From positions 157,283-221,282 of the forward strand of contig NZ_LNYU01000024.1 of assembly GCF_001468135.1 (NCBI RefSeq): DNA of 64,000 nucleotides, written 5' to 3'. Below are positions 1 through 7,704 of the stretch, piece by piece. Source of the DNA: Legionella santicrucis (GTDB lineage: Bacteria; Pseudomonadota; Gammaproteobacteria; Legionellales; Legionellaceae). A program made the position numbers and the translations under genes. The number at the start of each line of letters is the position of its first letter. Within the stretch, counting starts at the first letter, position 1. The notes beneath the pieces are model-generated. The model saw only the letters and a program-made list of their open reading frames with translations, was not told where the DNA came from and searched no databases.

Positions 1-136
1 AGTTGTTTGCTTATGCGGTGTTATGAAACATTTGCCTAGGGGGAATCTACTTCATTAATCTTGATTGAAAAATTCTCTGTTGTAATGTAAATAGTCTATG
101 TCAATAGAAGTTCCCTAATAAATAAAAGAGGACAAA

Positions 137-670
137 GTGAGAATCGTTAAAAATTTTACTATTATTTTTTTCCTGATTGGATACATACAGTGCTTTGCTT
201 CCAATACGATACAAGTCAAAAAATCGGATGATTACTACATGCAAATCGCGATAGAGCTTGCAAAAAATAATCCCCAAGCTCCTTTTGCTGCGCTTATTGT
301 TGATAATAAAACAGGGAAAATTTTGGCAAGAGGACTTAATGCCAGTAAAGTTAATCCGACTTTTCATGGGGAAATGGTTGCAATCAATAATTGCATCAAA
401 AAACATCCGCATGTAAATTGGTCAAATGTTACTTTATATACTACCGCAGAACCATGTTCTATGTGTCAAAGCGCTGTTGTTTGGGCAAATATACCAAGGG
501 TTGTGTTTGCTACTTCTTTGGAATATTTAAAAAGTCACGGATGGGATCAAATTGATTTTCATGCATCAGAAATTAACGAGAAGTCTCCTTTTTATCATGG
601 GGTAATTATTGGCGGGGTTCTTGCTGATAAGGCTAATCCCTTATTTGCCTCTTCTTTTCACAAGAATTAA
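137..670 (+). CDS. Cytidine/deoxycytidylate deaminase-family protein with signal peptide
   Basis: This 177-residue protein carries both zinc-site motifs of the CDA/tRNA-adenosine deaminase fold: H-G-E at residues 77-79 (zinc His plus catalytic Glu) and P-C-S-M-C at 106-110 (two zinc Cys). Family knowledge says it hydrolytically deaminates a nucleobase or nucleoside, guanine deaminase-like being one option; the substrate cannot be read here. Residues 1-22 form a basic-hydrophobic leader (MRIVKN, then FTIIFFLIGYIQCFA) that looks like a signal peptide, which is unusual because this family is normally cytosolic. The start is GTG at 137, supported by an AGAGG just upstream. It is monocistronic, ended by a strong hairpin. 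The fold is certain, the export and substrate are not. Confidence 0.85.
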   Translation: MRIVKNFTIIFFLIGYIQCFASNTIQVKKSDDYYMQIAIELAKNNPQAPFAALIVDNKTGKILARGLNASKVNPTFHGEMVAINNCIKKHPHVNWSNVTLYTTAEPCSMCQSAVVWANIPRVVFATSLEYLKSHGWDQIDFHASEINEKSPFYHGVIIGGVLADKANPLFASSFHKN

Positions 671-674
671 AAAC

Positions 675-714
675 AATTCACTATAAAAACTAACCTATTT
701 TTATAGTGAATTTT
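675..714. terminator. Bidirectional intrinsic terminator
   Basis: TTCACTATAAAAA (677-689) pairs perfectly with TTTTTATAGTGAA (698-710), extended by AA/TT. A T-run follows on the right and an A-run precedes on the left, so it can end both the rightward deaminase transcript and the leftward antiporter transcript. Confidence 0.8.
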
Positions 715-741
715 AATATTAGCTCATCTGATTAAGTACAC

Positions 742-1998
742 TTAAACTTTCGCATACAATTTCTTGACCCAAGGGCCAATGGTTAGTCCTTGAAATAGAA
801 TGGAGAAAATCACTACCATATAGGTCATCATCAAAATTGCATCGAAGGCAAATTCATTTGTTTTTCCAACGGTGTCGCGTAGAGAAAGAGCCAGTGCTAC
901 CGATATTCCACCCCGTAGGCCACCCCAAGTAAGAATTTTGATACTGTGTGGTGCGAAGTCCAATTGATGTCGCATTAAAGTTAATGGGATTGCCACTGAG
1001 ATCCATCGTGACAGGATGACTACTGGAATTGCAATGATCCCAATCAATAGATATTGTTTATTGATGGTTAATACCAGCACTTCTAGACCAATTAAAACGA
1101 AAAGTACGGCGTTTAGAATCTCATCGAGCAACTCCCAAAAGGTATCTAGGTGTTCGCGAGTTTTATTGGACATCGCAAATTTTCGCCCGTGGTTCCCTAT
1201 AAGTAAACCAGCTACTACCATTGCTATAGGGGCTGAGATATGAATTCGTTCTCCTAGGGTATATCCTCCCATCACCAGTGCTAGCGAGATAATAATTTCA
1301 ACTTGATAGTTATCTATGGATTTTAACATTTGATAGGTAATATACCCCGCTACTAGTCCGAATAAGGCTCCACCAATGGCTTCTGTAACAAACAGCATTA
1401 ATAAATGTGAGATGCTGATTTCTTGTGTTCCTGAGGCCATTTCAAGAATACCAAGAAAAAGTACAACACCTATACCATCATTAAAGAGTGATTCCCCAGC
1501 AATCTTCATTTCCAAATTTTTAGGTGCGCCTAAAATCTTCAAAATACTTATTACTGCGATGGGGTCGGTAGGAGAAATAAGTGCTCCAAAAAGCAGACAG
1601 TAGATAAAAGAGATTTGCATGTTAAGCATATGAAGGAGCCAATAGGTTAACAGGCCTACAAGGATGGTGGATACAAGTGTGCCAATAAGGGCTAGTACAG
1701 TAACAACGATTTTCTGTTCGGCGAGTTGACTAATATTAACATGTAGTGCACCTGCAAAGAGTAAGAAGGCCAACATTCCATGAAGCAGGGCTGCATTAAA
1801 ATTAACCTGCTCCAAAAAGTTTTTGGCATTTGAAATAATTTCAGGCCATAGCATGCCACTTATATTTAAGCCTAAAGAAAACACTAAGGCTATGGCCATC
1901 AATCCAATCGTCGGCGGAAGTTTAAACAGTTTAAAATTGATGTAGCTAAATATCGCCGAAAGCGTGATGAGTACGGCAATGATTTCAAAAAGCGACAT
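742..1998 (-). CDS. CPA1/NhaP-type Na+/H+ antiporter
   Basis: A roughly 418-residue inner-membrane protein with about 12 hydrophobic segments. It has the CPA1 core motifs: ISPTDP (Asp about residue 145) and ESLFNDG (Asn-Asp at about 173-174), the conserved ion-binding pair in NhaP/NHE proteins. It should exchange Na+ or K+ for H+ across the inner membrane. It lacks the long cytosolic C-terminal domain of some NhaP proteins, ending soon after the last membrane span. An AGGA abuts the first in-frame ATG (2004) with no spacing but lies 6 nt from the second ATG at 1998, so 1998 is preferred. It converges on the deaminase and is separated from proA by about 120 nt. Ion specificity is unknown. Confidence 0.9.
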   Translation of the reverse strand: MSLFEIIAVLITLSAIFSYINFKLFKLPPTIGLMAIALVFSLGLNISGMLWPEIISNAKNFLEQVNFNAALLHGMLAFLLFAGALHVNISQLAEQKIVVTVLALIGTLVSTILVGLLTYWLLHMLNMQISFIYCLLFGALISPTDPIAVISILKILGAPKNLEMKIAGESLFNDGIGVVLFLGILEMASGTQEISISHLLMLFVTEAIGGALFGLVAGYITYQMLKSIDNYQVEIIISLALVMGGYTLGERIHISAPIAMVVAGLLIGNHGRKFAMSNKTREHLDTFWELLDEILNAVLFVLIGLEVLVLTINKQYLLIGIIAIPVVILSRWISVAIPLTLMRHQLDFAPHSIKILTWGGLRGGISVALALSLRDTVGKTNEFAFDAILMMTYMVVIFSILFQGLTIGPWVKKLYAKV

Positions 1999-2122
1999 AA
2001 ACATTCCTTTGTTTAAACCGAATTAGCATTAGAATCCATTTTCTTTTTGATTAAGTCAGTTATTAATACAATATTTATGCGAACAAAAGCAAGCTGCATT
2101 ATTATTGTGGCATGTTTCCTTA

Positions 2123-3373
2123 TCATCTAATATGCCCATCCCCAATGACCACCCATTTATAGCTTGTTAATGCATCTAAAGACATAGGGCCACGGGCATG
2201 CAATTTTTGCGTACTAACTCCTATTTCAGCACCCATGCCAAATTGTCCACCATCGGTAAATGCTGTTGAAGCATTAACATAAACAGCGGCCGCATCAATA
2301 TGATCAAGAAAATAATTCTGTGCAGTTTGCTCTTCGGCAATAATTGCTTCACTGTGTCCAGAACTATATTCCATAATATGCTTAACTGCTTCTTTCACTG
2401 AATCGACCGTCTTTATTGCCATTTTATAAGAGAGAAACTCTTGCCCAAAGTCATCTGGCGTTGCCTTATGGAGCAATTCTGTTGGATAAAATGATCTTAG
2501 TGCTTGGAAGCTTAATTGATCGGCAAAAAGTTCAACATTTTTATTGGCAAGTGGCTTTACAATTAAAGGTAAATCAACCAAGCGATCTTTATGGATTACT
2601 AATGTATCCAGTGCGTTGCAAACGCTCACTCTTCTTGTTTTTGCATTATCAATAATTAAACGGCCTTTCTCTGTATTTCCACTTTGATCAAAGTAAATAT
2701 GAACAATTCCAGCACCCGTTTCAATGAAAGGTATTCTTGCATGCTCACGTACAAAATTGATTAATGATTGACTTCCTCTTGGAATACACACATCAACGAA
2801 CTGATTGGCTTTCAAAAGAATATGCGTTGCTTCTCGTTCTAAAGGCAATAAATAGACGATAGTTTTACTGATGTTGTGATTATTGAGTACTTGATGAATC
2901 AATGAAACTAAAAATAAATTAGTATGGTGAGCCTCCTTTCCACCTTTTAAGACACAGGCATTACCTGTTTTAAAACATAATGTAAACGCATCAATGGTTA
3001 CATTAGGCCGTGATTCATAAATAATTGCCACAACCCCTAATGGAACAGAAACTTTCTGAATATTTAATCCGTTGGGAAGCCTTTTTTGTTCTAGGATTTT
3101 TGTTTGTGAGTAGGGTAAAGAAGCGACGTTTTCAATATCAGACGCTATCGTTTCAATTCGCTCTTTAGATAAAAGCAAACGATCGTACTTAGGATCATCT
3201 TTACTCATTAATGCTAGATCTTTTTTATTTGCATCAATGATTTGATTTACAGAGTCTCGTAATCGTTGTGCAAGCCCCAATAATATTTGGTTTCGTTTTT
3301 CTTCATTAACAAACCTTAAGCTATAACTGTCTTTTTTAGTTGCTTTAAGTTGGTTAGTGACTTCTTCGATCAT
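2123..3373 (-). CDS. proA: Gamma-glutamyl phosphate reductase ProA
   Basis: 416 residues, the usual length for ProA. It reduces gamma-glutamyl phosphate with NADPH to glutamate-5-semialdehyde, the second step of proline synthesis, in the cytosol. Recognisable motifs are the aldehyde-dehydrogenase-like YESRPNVT and KGGKEAHHTN, the catalytic-Cys segment RRVSVCNALDTL, and the C-terminal TDGGQFGMGAEIGVSTQKLHARGPM typical of ProA. The start is ATG with AAGG about 8 nt upstream. It lies 9 nt downstream of proB on the same strand, so the two form a proBA operon, and the two enzymes are known to channel the labile acyl phosphate. No frameshift or missing motif was seen. Confidence 0.97.
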   Translation of the reverse strand: MIEEVTNQLKATKKDSYSLRFVNEEKRNQILLGLAQRLRDSVNQIIDANKKDLALMSKDDPKYDRLLLSKERIETIASDIENVASLPYSQTKILEQKRLPNGLNIQKVSVPLGVVAIIYESRPNVTIDAFTLCFKTGNACVLKGGKEAHHTNLFLVSLIHQVLNNHNISKTIVYLLPLEREATHILLKANQFVDVCIPRGSQSLINFVREHARIPFIETGAGIVHIYFDQSGNTEKGRLIIDNAKTRRVSVCNALDTLVIHKDRLVDLPLIVKPLANKNVELFADQLSFQALRSFYPTELLHKATPDDFGQEFLSYKMAIKTVDSVKEAVKHIMEYSSGHSEAIIAEEQTAQNYFLDHIDAAAVYVNASTAFTDGGQFGMGAEIGVSTQKLHARGPMSLDALTSYKWVVIGDGHIR

Positions 3374-3382
3374 GAGAGCACC

Positions 3383-4450
3383 TTAAAAAATATGTAAATG
3401 ATCATAATGAATAAACTCCGGTTTTGCGGAGTGGCCTAAATATTCATTTAATTTAATTGCATCGTATTTAGCAAGTCCAATCCCTATTTTTTCATGATTG
3501 GGAGTCAGTATTTCGATTAAGTCACCTCGCTTAAAATCGCCAGTAAATTTTTCAATACCCACAGGTAATATACTGATAATTCGCTTATTTTCCTTTATAA
3601 TTTCGACAAGGTGAGCGTTTATAGTGATTGTTCCTAATTTTTTTTCACCATATGCAATCCACCTTTTGATATTTGATCTTTTTTTAGTGGGTAGAATAGT
3701 GGTACCTAAAGATTCATTACCGAGAATGCGCATAATTACCGCATGTTGATTGATGCTTGCTATGTGTGTCGTTATACCCAGATTCGACATCCTGCGCGCT
3801 GTCCCAAGTTTGCTAATCATCCCACCTCTGCCATGAAGACTTTTTACTGCGGAAACTTCAGGCCAATCATTTTTGGGATGGATCATTGAAATAAGTTCTG
3901 AACCGGTTTCATCGGGGTGTTTCGTGTATACCCCTTCAACATTACTCAAAATGATGAGTTTATCCGCATTTATCATTGCGGCTATAAGACCCGATAATTC
4001 GTCGTTATCAGTAAACATCAACTCTGCAATAGCAACACTATCATTTTCATTGATAATGGGTACAATATTCTTATGCTCTAAAATTTCACGCAGTAATCTT
4101 GAAATATTCAAATAGTGTTGTCTTGTTTGAAAATCTTGTTTCGTAAGTAACAATTGAGAGGCAAGCATATTATATTTTTTGAACATCGAAGCATAAATAT
4201 GCATCAGCTCATATTGCCCCAATGATGCTAAAACTTGTTTTTCTCCTATCGAACTCCCGTATTGGCGGTCAAAAAATTGATGTGCAACTTTTCGACCCGA
4301 AGCAACCGCACCTGAACTTACTAATATAACTTGATGGCCGGTTTTTTGGAGTGTGACAATCTGTTCCACTAGATGGAGCATAATGGGTTCAAATGGAGTG
4401 CCATCACTTGATAAAATACTTTGGGTTCCGACTTTGATAACTATTTTCAT
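3383..4450 (-). CDS. proB: Glutamate 5-kinase ProB
   Basis: 355 residues: an amino-acid-kinase domain (about 1-250) followed by a PUA domain (about 265-350), the usual bacterial ProB layout. It phosphorylates glutamate with ATP to gamma-glutamyl phosphate, the committed step of proline synthesis. Motifs seen are KVGTQSI at the N-terminus, VSSGAVASG, INENDSVA and the DNDELSGLIA nucleotide/glutamate segment, then GRGGMISKL. In this family proline feedback acts on the kinase domain. It is first in the proBA operon, with a 290-bp upstream region holding a repeated 14-bp motif. The ribosome-binding site is weak (GAG 7 nt upstream). Confidence 0.97.
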   Translation of the reverse strand: MKIVIKVGTQSILSSDGTPFEPIMLHLVEQIVTLQKTGHQVILVSSGAVASGRKVAHQFFDRQYGSSIGEKQVLASLGQYELMHIYASMFKKYNMLASQLLLTKQDFQTRQHYLNISRLLREILEHKNIVPIINENDSVAIAELMFTDNDELSGLIAAMINADKLIILSNVEGVYTKHPDETGSELISMIHPKNDWPEVSAVKSLHGRGGMISKLGTARRMSNLGITTHIASINQHAVIMRILGNESLGTTILPTKKRSNIKRWIAYGEKKLGTITINAHLVEIIKENKRIISILPVGIEKFTGDFKRGDLIEILTPNHEKIGIGLAKYDAIKLNEYLGHSAKPEFIHYDHLHIF

Positions 4451-4476
4451 TTTTGACTCATTAATGTAACTTTTTT

Positions 4477-4593
4477 CAATTGATTAGAGTACTCTTTAAT
4501 GGTTTATGAATTGAGCGTCCTAATTCTTAAAACATAATACTCAATTTGTTGTTCTATTGCTTTTGAAAATTATAAAAGACAATTGATTAGAGT
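4477..4593. repeat. Two direct copies of a 14-bp motif in the proB-MFS divergent region
   Basis: CAATTGATTAGAGT occurs exactly at 4477-4490 and at 4580-4593 between the divergent proB and MFS genes. The first copy runs into the palindrome AGAGTACTCT (4486-4495). This could be a pair of operator half-sites or chance duplication; no regulator can be assigned. Confidence 0.35.
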
Positions 4594-4740
4594 GAAACTC
4601 ATGGGTATTTTTCAAGAAAGACGTTTTGGAGATTTGTAAGCATATACACAATAAGTTGGGAGATTATTTTAGTTCAAAGAATGAAAACAAATATTAAAAA
4701 TAGTCTATATAAGAAATAAGGGCTATTAAAAAAAAATAAT

Positions 4741-6000
4741 ATGATGAATCTTAATAAGAAAAAAAGTATTTTTGCAGGATTATACGGGAATACTTTGGAA
4801 TGGTTTGATTTTCTTCTCTACGCTAATTTTACTCCCTTATTTGCTGAATTATTCTTTCCATCAAAGATATACTTTGTTTCTCTCCTTCTTACGTTTGGTG
4901 TATTTGCCGTGGGTTTTTTTATGCGTCCCTTGGGAGGAGTATTATTAGGGCACTATGCCGATCATATTGGCAGAAGAAAAACCTTAATTCTCTCAATGTC
5001 TATTATGACTTTTTCTACAGCGTGTATTGCATTAATCCCGGGGTTTAATACTTTAGGCATCGTGTCGCCGCTATTGTTTGTTTTTTTTAGGTTAATTCAA
5101 GGAATAGCTGTGGGAGGAGAGCTCCCTGGTTCAACCACTTTTCTTATTGAGCATATGGCAGATCATCGACGTGGTTTTGCCGGAAGTTTGGTATTAAGCA
5201 CCGCCTTTCTAGGTATTTTTTTAGGTTCATTAACGGCTTCTTGTCTAAGTGTTTTATTACCCGACGACATTCTTAGAGACTGGGGATGGCGTTTGGCTTA
5301 TTTGATAGGAGCTCTACTTGGTGTCCTAGGAATTTATTTACGGGTGACCAGTGTGGAGCCCAGCACTTTTTTGCATACCAAGCATACTACAGAACTTCCT
5401 GCAAAAATTGTTTTTTCTGCATACCGTCGCAAATTATTGTTGGCTATTATTTTTACAAGTATTATGGCTATCAGTAATTACCTACTAATTGCTTATATAA
5501 CAAGCTTTCTTGTCAAATCAGAAGGATTTGTATTAAAAGATGCCCTAGTTGTTAACTTTATCGCTTTATTCGTTTTGACGGTGTTAATCCCTTTGATGGG
5601 ATTATTATCCGATTTTTTTGGTAGGAAACCGATTTTTTTGTGCGGTGCTTTCGGTATTTTAATTTTTATTTATCCTATATTTATTCTTTTTTTGAGTGGT
5701 ATTTGGTGGCATGTACTTGTAGGAGAAATATTGTTAGCCGTAATGCTCGCACCTTTGAATGCTACAGTGCCTACTATTCTTGCTGAAATGTTCCCCACAG
5801 CTATCCGAGCTAGCGGTGTCTCTATTGGGTATAATATAGGTCAGGCATTTTTTGGTGGGACAATACCTGTAGTCGCTCTAACGTTAGTTGAATTAACGGG
5901 AAATAAGTACGCTCCAGCGTTTTATATTTTATTTTGGGCTATTATCGCGATTATTGCTACTCGATATGCGCAAGAGACTTATCTTAATAAATTAACGTGA
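4741..6000 (+). CDS. MFS transporter, metabolite:H+ symporter (ProP/ShiA-like) type
   Basis: 419 residues with about 12 membrane spans. The N-terminal GNTLEWFDFLLYANFTPLFA is a hallmark of the metabolite:H+ symporter branch of the major facilitator superfamily (ProP, KgtP, ShiA relatives). The loop-2/3 MFS motif appears as GHYADHIGRRKT and again as LLSDFFGRKP. It should import a small organic acid, osmolyte or amino acid with protons; the substrate is not readable. ProP-like proline or betaine uptake would fit the divergent proBA neighbour but is only contextual. Starts at ATG 4741 or 4744 with no strong Shine-Dalgarno. Its TGA stop lies inside the left end of a 201-bp palindromic element. 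Confidence 0.9.
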   Translation: MMNLNKKKSIFAGLYGNTLEWFDFLLYANFTPLFAELFFPSKIYFVSLLLTFGVFAVGFFMRPLGGVLLGHYADHIGRRKTLILSMSIMTFSTACIALIPGFNTLGIVSPLLFVFFRLIQGIAVGGELPGSTTFLIEHMADHRRGFAGSLVLSTAFLGIFLGSLTASCLSVLLPDDILRDWGWRLAYLIGALLGVLGIYLRVTSVEPSTFLHTKHTTELPAKIVFSAYRRKLLLAIIFTSIMAISNYLLIAYITSFLVKSEGFVLKDALVVNFIALFVLTVLIPLMGLLSDFFGRKPIFLCGAFGILIFIYPIFILFLSGIWWHVLVGEILLAVMLAPLNATVPTILAEMFPTAIRASGVSIGYNIGQAFFGGTIPVVALTLVELTGNKYAPAFYILFWAIIAIIATRYAQETYLNKLT

Positions 6001-6192
6001 GTTTCGTATAAGCGAACGTGGATTTATTTCGACCCGTTCGGCTGAGGAAGCGCATAGCGCTGTCTCGAAGCCTTAGCACGAATTTTCAAGTTCTGTGTTA
6101 AGTCTTCGAGACGGCATACATGCCTCCTCAGCCCAAACGGTTTGAGATGGGGGCTGGATCTAAATAGATTCTTTATCCGAAACTTACGTTAA
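5992..6192. repeat. Palindromic intergenic element, family A (full copy)
   Basis: A 201-bp imperfect palindrome. Its ends are TTAACGTGAGTTTCG (5992-6006) and CGAAACTTACGTTAA (6178-6192). Internally GTCTCGAAG (6062-6070) pairs with CTTCGAGAC (6104-6112), and CCGTTCGGCTGAGGA pairs with the CTCCTCAGCCCAAACGG side. No ORF. It is MITE-like and non-autonomous in appearance. The left end overlaps the last codons of the MFS gene. Other copies or ends are at 28858-28915 and 42324-42395, with lone ends at 11123 and 31564. Confidence 0.75.
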
Positions 6193-6228
6193 ATTAGGAC
6201 AAGACAAAAAACTTGGCTCATTTGATTT

Positions 6229-6783
6229 TTATTTCTTCAGTGGTGACTCACATGTTTCTAACGGACTAACAGCTTCTAATGGAATTCTAGAAGCGTTCAG
6301 TACCCGGCAAACACAGCTATAATGTCCGAGAATCGTAAATAACTCCATAATGAGAGCGACGCTATAACGTTCAAGTAACTTGGTAAACGTTTCATCGGTT
6401 AATGTTGCCAGATCTTCGAATTCATCAACTACCTGACAAATAAAATTTTCTTCATTAGATAAAGAAACGACTTTTTGTTCCGTACATATAATTTCTAATT
6501 CTTCGGAACTAATCCCTGCTTTTCGAGCTAATGCTTTATGCTGATGTAGCTCATAGGCCGAATTAGTTTTAAATCCATAACGGCAAATGGCAATTTCACG
6601 TAATCTTGGATCAAAATTTCCTTTATAAATACCTGCAACAAAATCCAACCACGGTTTATGTGTATTCGGCGCTAAAGTAAGTAAACGATGAATATTTAAA
6701 GGAGGAAGACTGTTTAATAAATCTACCGTTTCTGGAGGTAATTCATTATCTTGGGGTAAAGGAATGTGTTTAGGCGTATTCAT
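6229..6783 (-). CDS. Carboxymuconolactone decarboxylase (CMD)-family protein
   Basis: 184 residues. The core REIAICRYGF (about 62-71) followed by YELHQH (77-82) is the CMD-fold signature (family pattern REIAxLR...Y-E-x-x-Q-H). The protein lacks the C-x-x-C of AhpD-type peroxidase members, so disulfide-based hydroperoxide reduction is unlikely. Many such single-domain proteins are of unknown substrate, so no reaction is assigned. The start is ATG with AGGAG 8 nt upstream. It stands alone, ending about 35 nt after the family A palindrome and divergent from the following small gene. Confidence 0.8.
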   Translation of the reverse strand: MNTPKHIPLPQDNELPPETVDLLNSLPPLNIHRLLTLAPNTHKPWLDFVAGIYKGNFDPRLREIAICRYGFKTNSAYELHQHKALARKAGISSEELEIICTEQKVVSLSNEENFICQVVDEFEDLATLTDETFTKLLERYSVALIMELFTILGHYSCVCRVLNASRIPLEAVSPLETCESPLKK

Positions 6784-7028
6784 TTTTCATTCTCCTGAAT
6801 AAACGATAATAAGCGAACTCTTAAATTAACATAATTAGATTGACCTAGGCATTTTATATCTTTCAAATGCATCATTTACCACTAATTCAATCGTGTAGTT
6901 ACCTTTTGGAGCGAAAGTATAATTTGGATTTTTCTATTTTAGACCGAACCGCCATCTATATTGATTTAACTCCAAAATTTGTTAATATTCAACACCATGT
7001 GATCACAATAGTCACATTTTATTTACTT

Positions 7029-7034
7029 AGGAGG
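7029..7034 (+). promoter_or_regulatory. Ribosome-binding site that decides a GTG start
   Basis: A perfect AGGAGG sits 6 nt before GTG at 7041. This argues that the open reading frame running up from 6867 is not translated in its first 58 codons. Confidence 0.75.
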
Positions 7035-7040
7035 CATCAC

Positions 7041-7529
7041 GTGACAAAAATCTATCATCATCCAGCCAACAATACATCTGACGTTGACTACACCAAGGGA
7101 ATACCTGCCAATTCAGTCTTTATTTGTGATGGGGGGGCCTATCAATATGCCTACATAGATGGGGATGTTGGAGAAGGTGCAACCATTATTAAAAGTAATT
7201 CAGGTAATATTCATTTTACTGGGAATATTGGCGCTAATGTTGTTTTTAGAATTTCAGGATTAGGAAATGTTTCCATTAATGGGAAAGTTGATGATTCTGT
7301 TGTATTTGTCTTGGAAGGGGTAGGAAGTCTAAGTTTTAATACCAAACCCTCAGCAAAAGTTCTTGAATCTATTTTGACAACTGGAGAACGAAATATTCAT
7401 TTTTCAAAACCTCAAAGTTCTTTAGCTACTTCTAATCAAGGATTGTTTAAGCATTTCACTCCTCTCAATATGAGCAATCTTCAAGATGATGGCATCCATC
7501 CACCGCGTAAACATCGCACGCCTCAATAA
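7041..7529 (+). CDS. Small protein of unknown function, repetitive beta-rich
   Basis: 162 residues from GTG 7041; an in-frame ATG exists at 6867, but the AGGAGG 6 nt before 7041 makes the shorter form far more likely. No signal peptide. Residues about 25-110 are a run of short Gly/Asn-rich strands (YAYIDGDVGEGATI, NIHFTGNIGANVVF, NVSINGKVDDSVVF, VGSLSFNTK) spaced about 20 residues apart, suggestive of a right-handed beta-helix or stacked-strand fold as in DUF2807/polymer-forming cytoskeletal-like proteins. The C-terminus is basic (PPRKHRTP). No enzymatic motif seen. Function unknown. Ended by a hairpin at 7568. Confidence 0.6.
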   Translation: MTKIYHHPANNTSDVDYTKGIPANSVFICDGGAYQYAYIDGDVGEGATIIKSNSGNIHFTGNIGANVVFRISGLGNVSINGKVDDSVVFVLEGVGSLSFNTKPSAKVLESILTTGERNIHFSKPQSSLATSNQGLFKHFTPLNMSNLQDDGIHPPRKHRTPQ

Positions 7530-7567
7530 ACAGTATTGATTTTAGTTTTTAAATGCTATGTAAAGAC

Positions 7568-7590
7568 CAATGGCGCATAATGCGCCATTG
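7568..7590. terminator. Hairpin between convergent genes
   Basis: CAATGGCGCA (7568-7577), loop TAA, TGCGCCATTG (7581-7590): a perfect 10-bp stem between convergent genes. There is no T-run directly after it, so it is terminator-like rather than canonical. Confidence 0.5.
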
Positions 7591-7704
7591 CTTATAAAAT
7601 CCCAGTGGTATTTTCTATAAGTAAATTTACAAGTAGGTATCATAATATTGTGACTGGCCCATCGAGGATTAAATAAAAATTCAATGGTCCAACTTCGTAT
7701 ATAA

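Noticed and set aside
6999-7010. TGTGATCACA palindrome as a CRP site
   Set aside because: CRP half-sites need a 6-bp spacer; this is a continuous palindrome and gives no regulatory support.
6867-7040. N-terminal extension of the gene at 7041
   Set aside because: A perfect AGGAGG sits immediately before the downstream GTG, and the extension adds an unrelated hydrophobic stretch.
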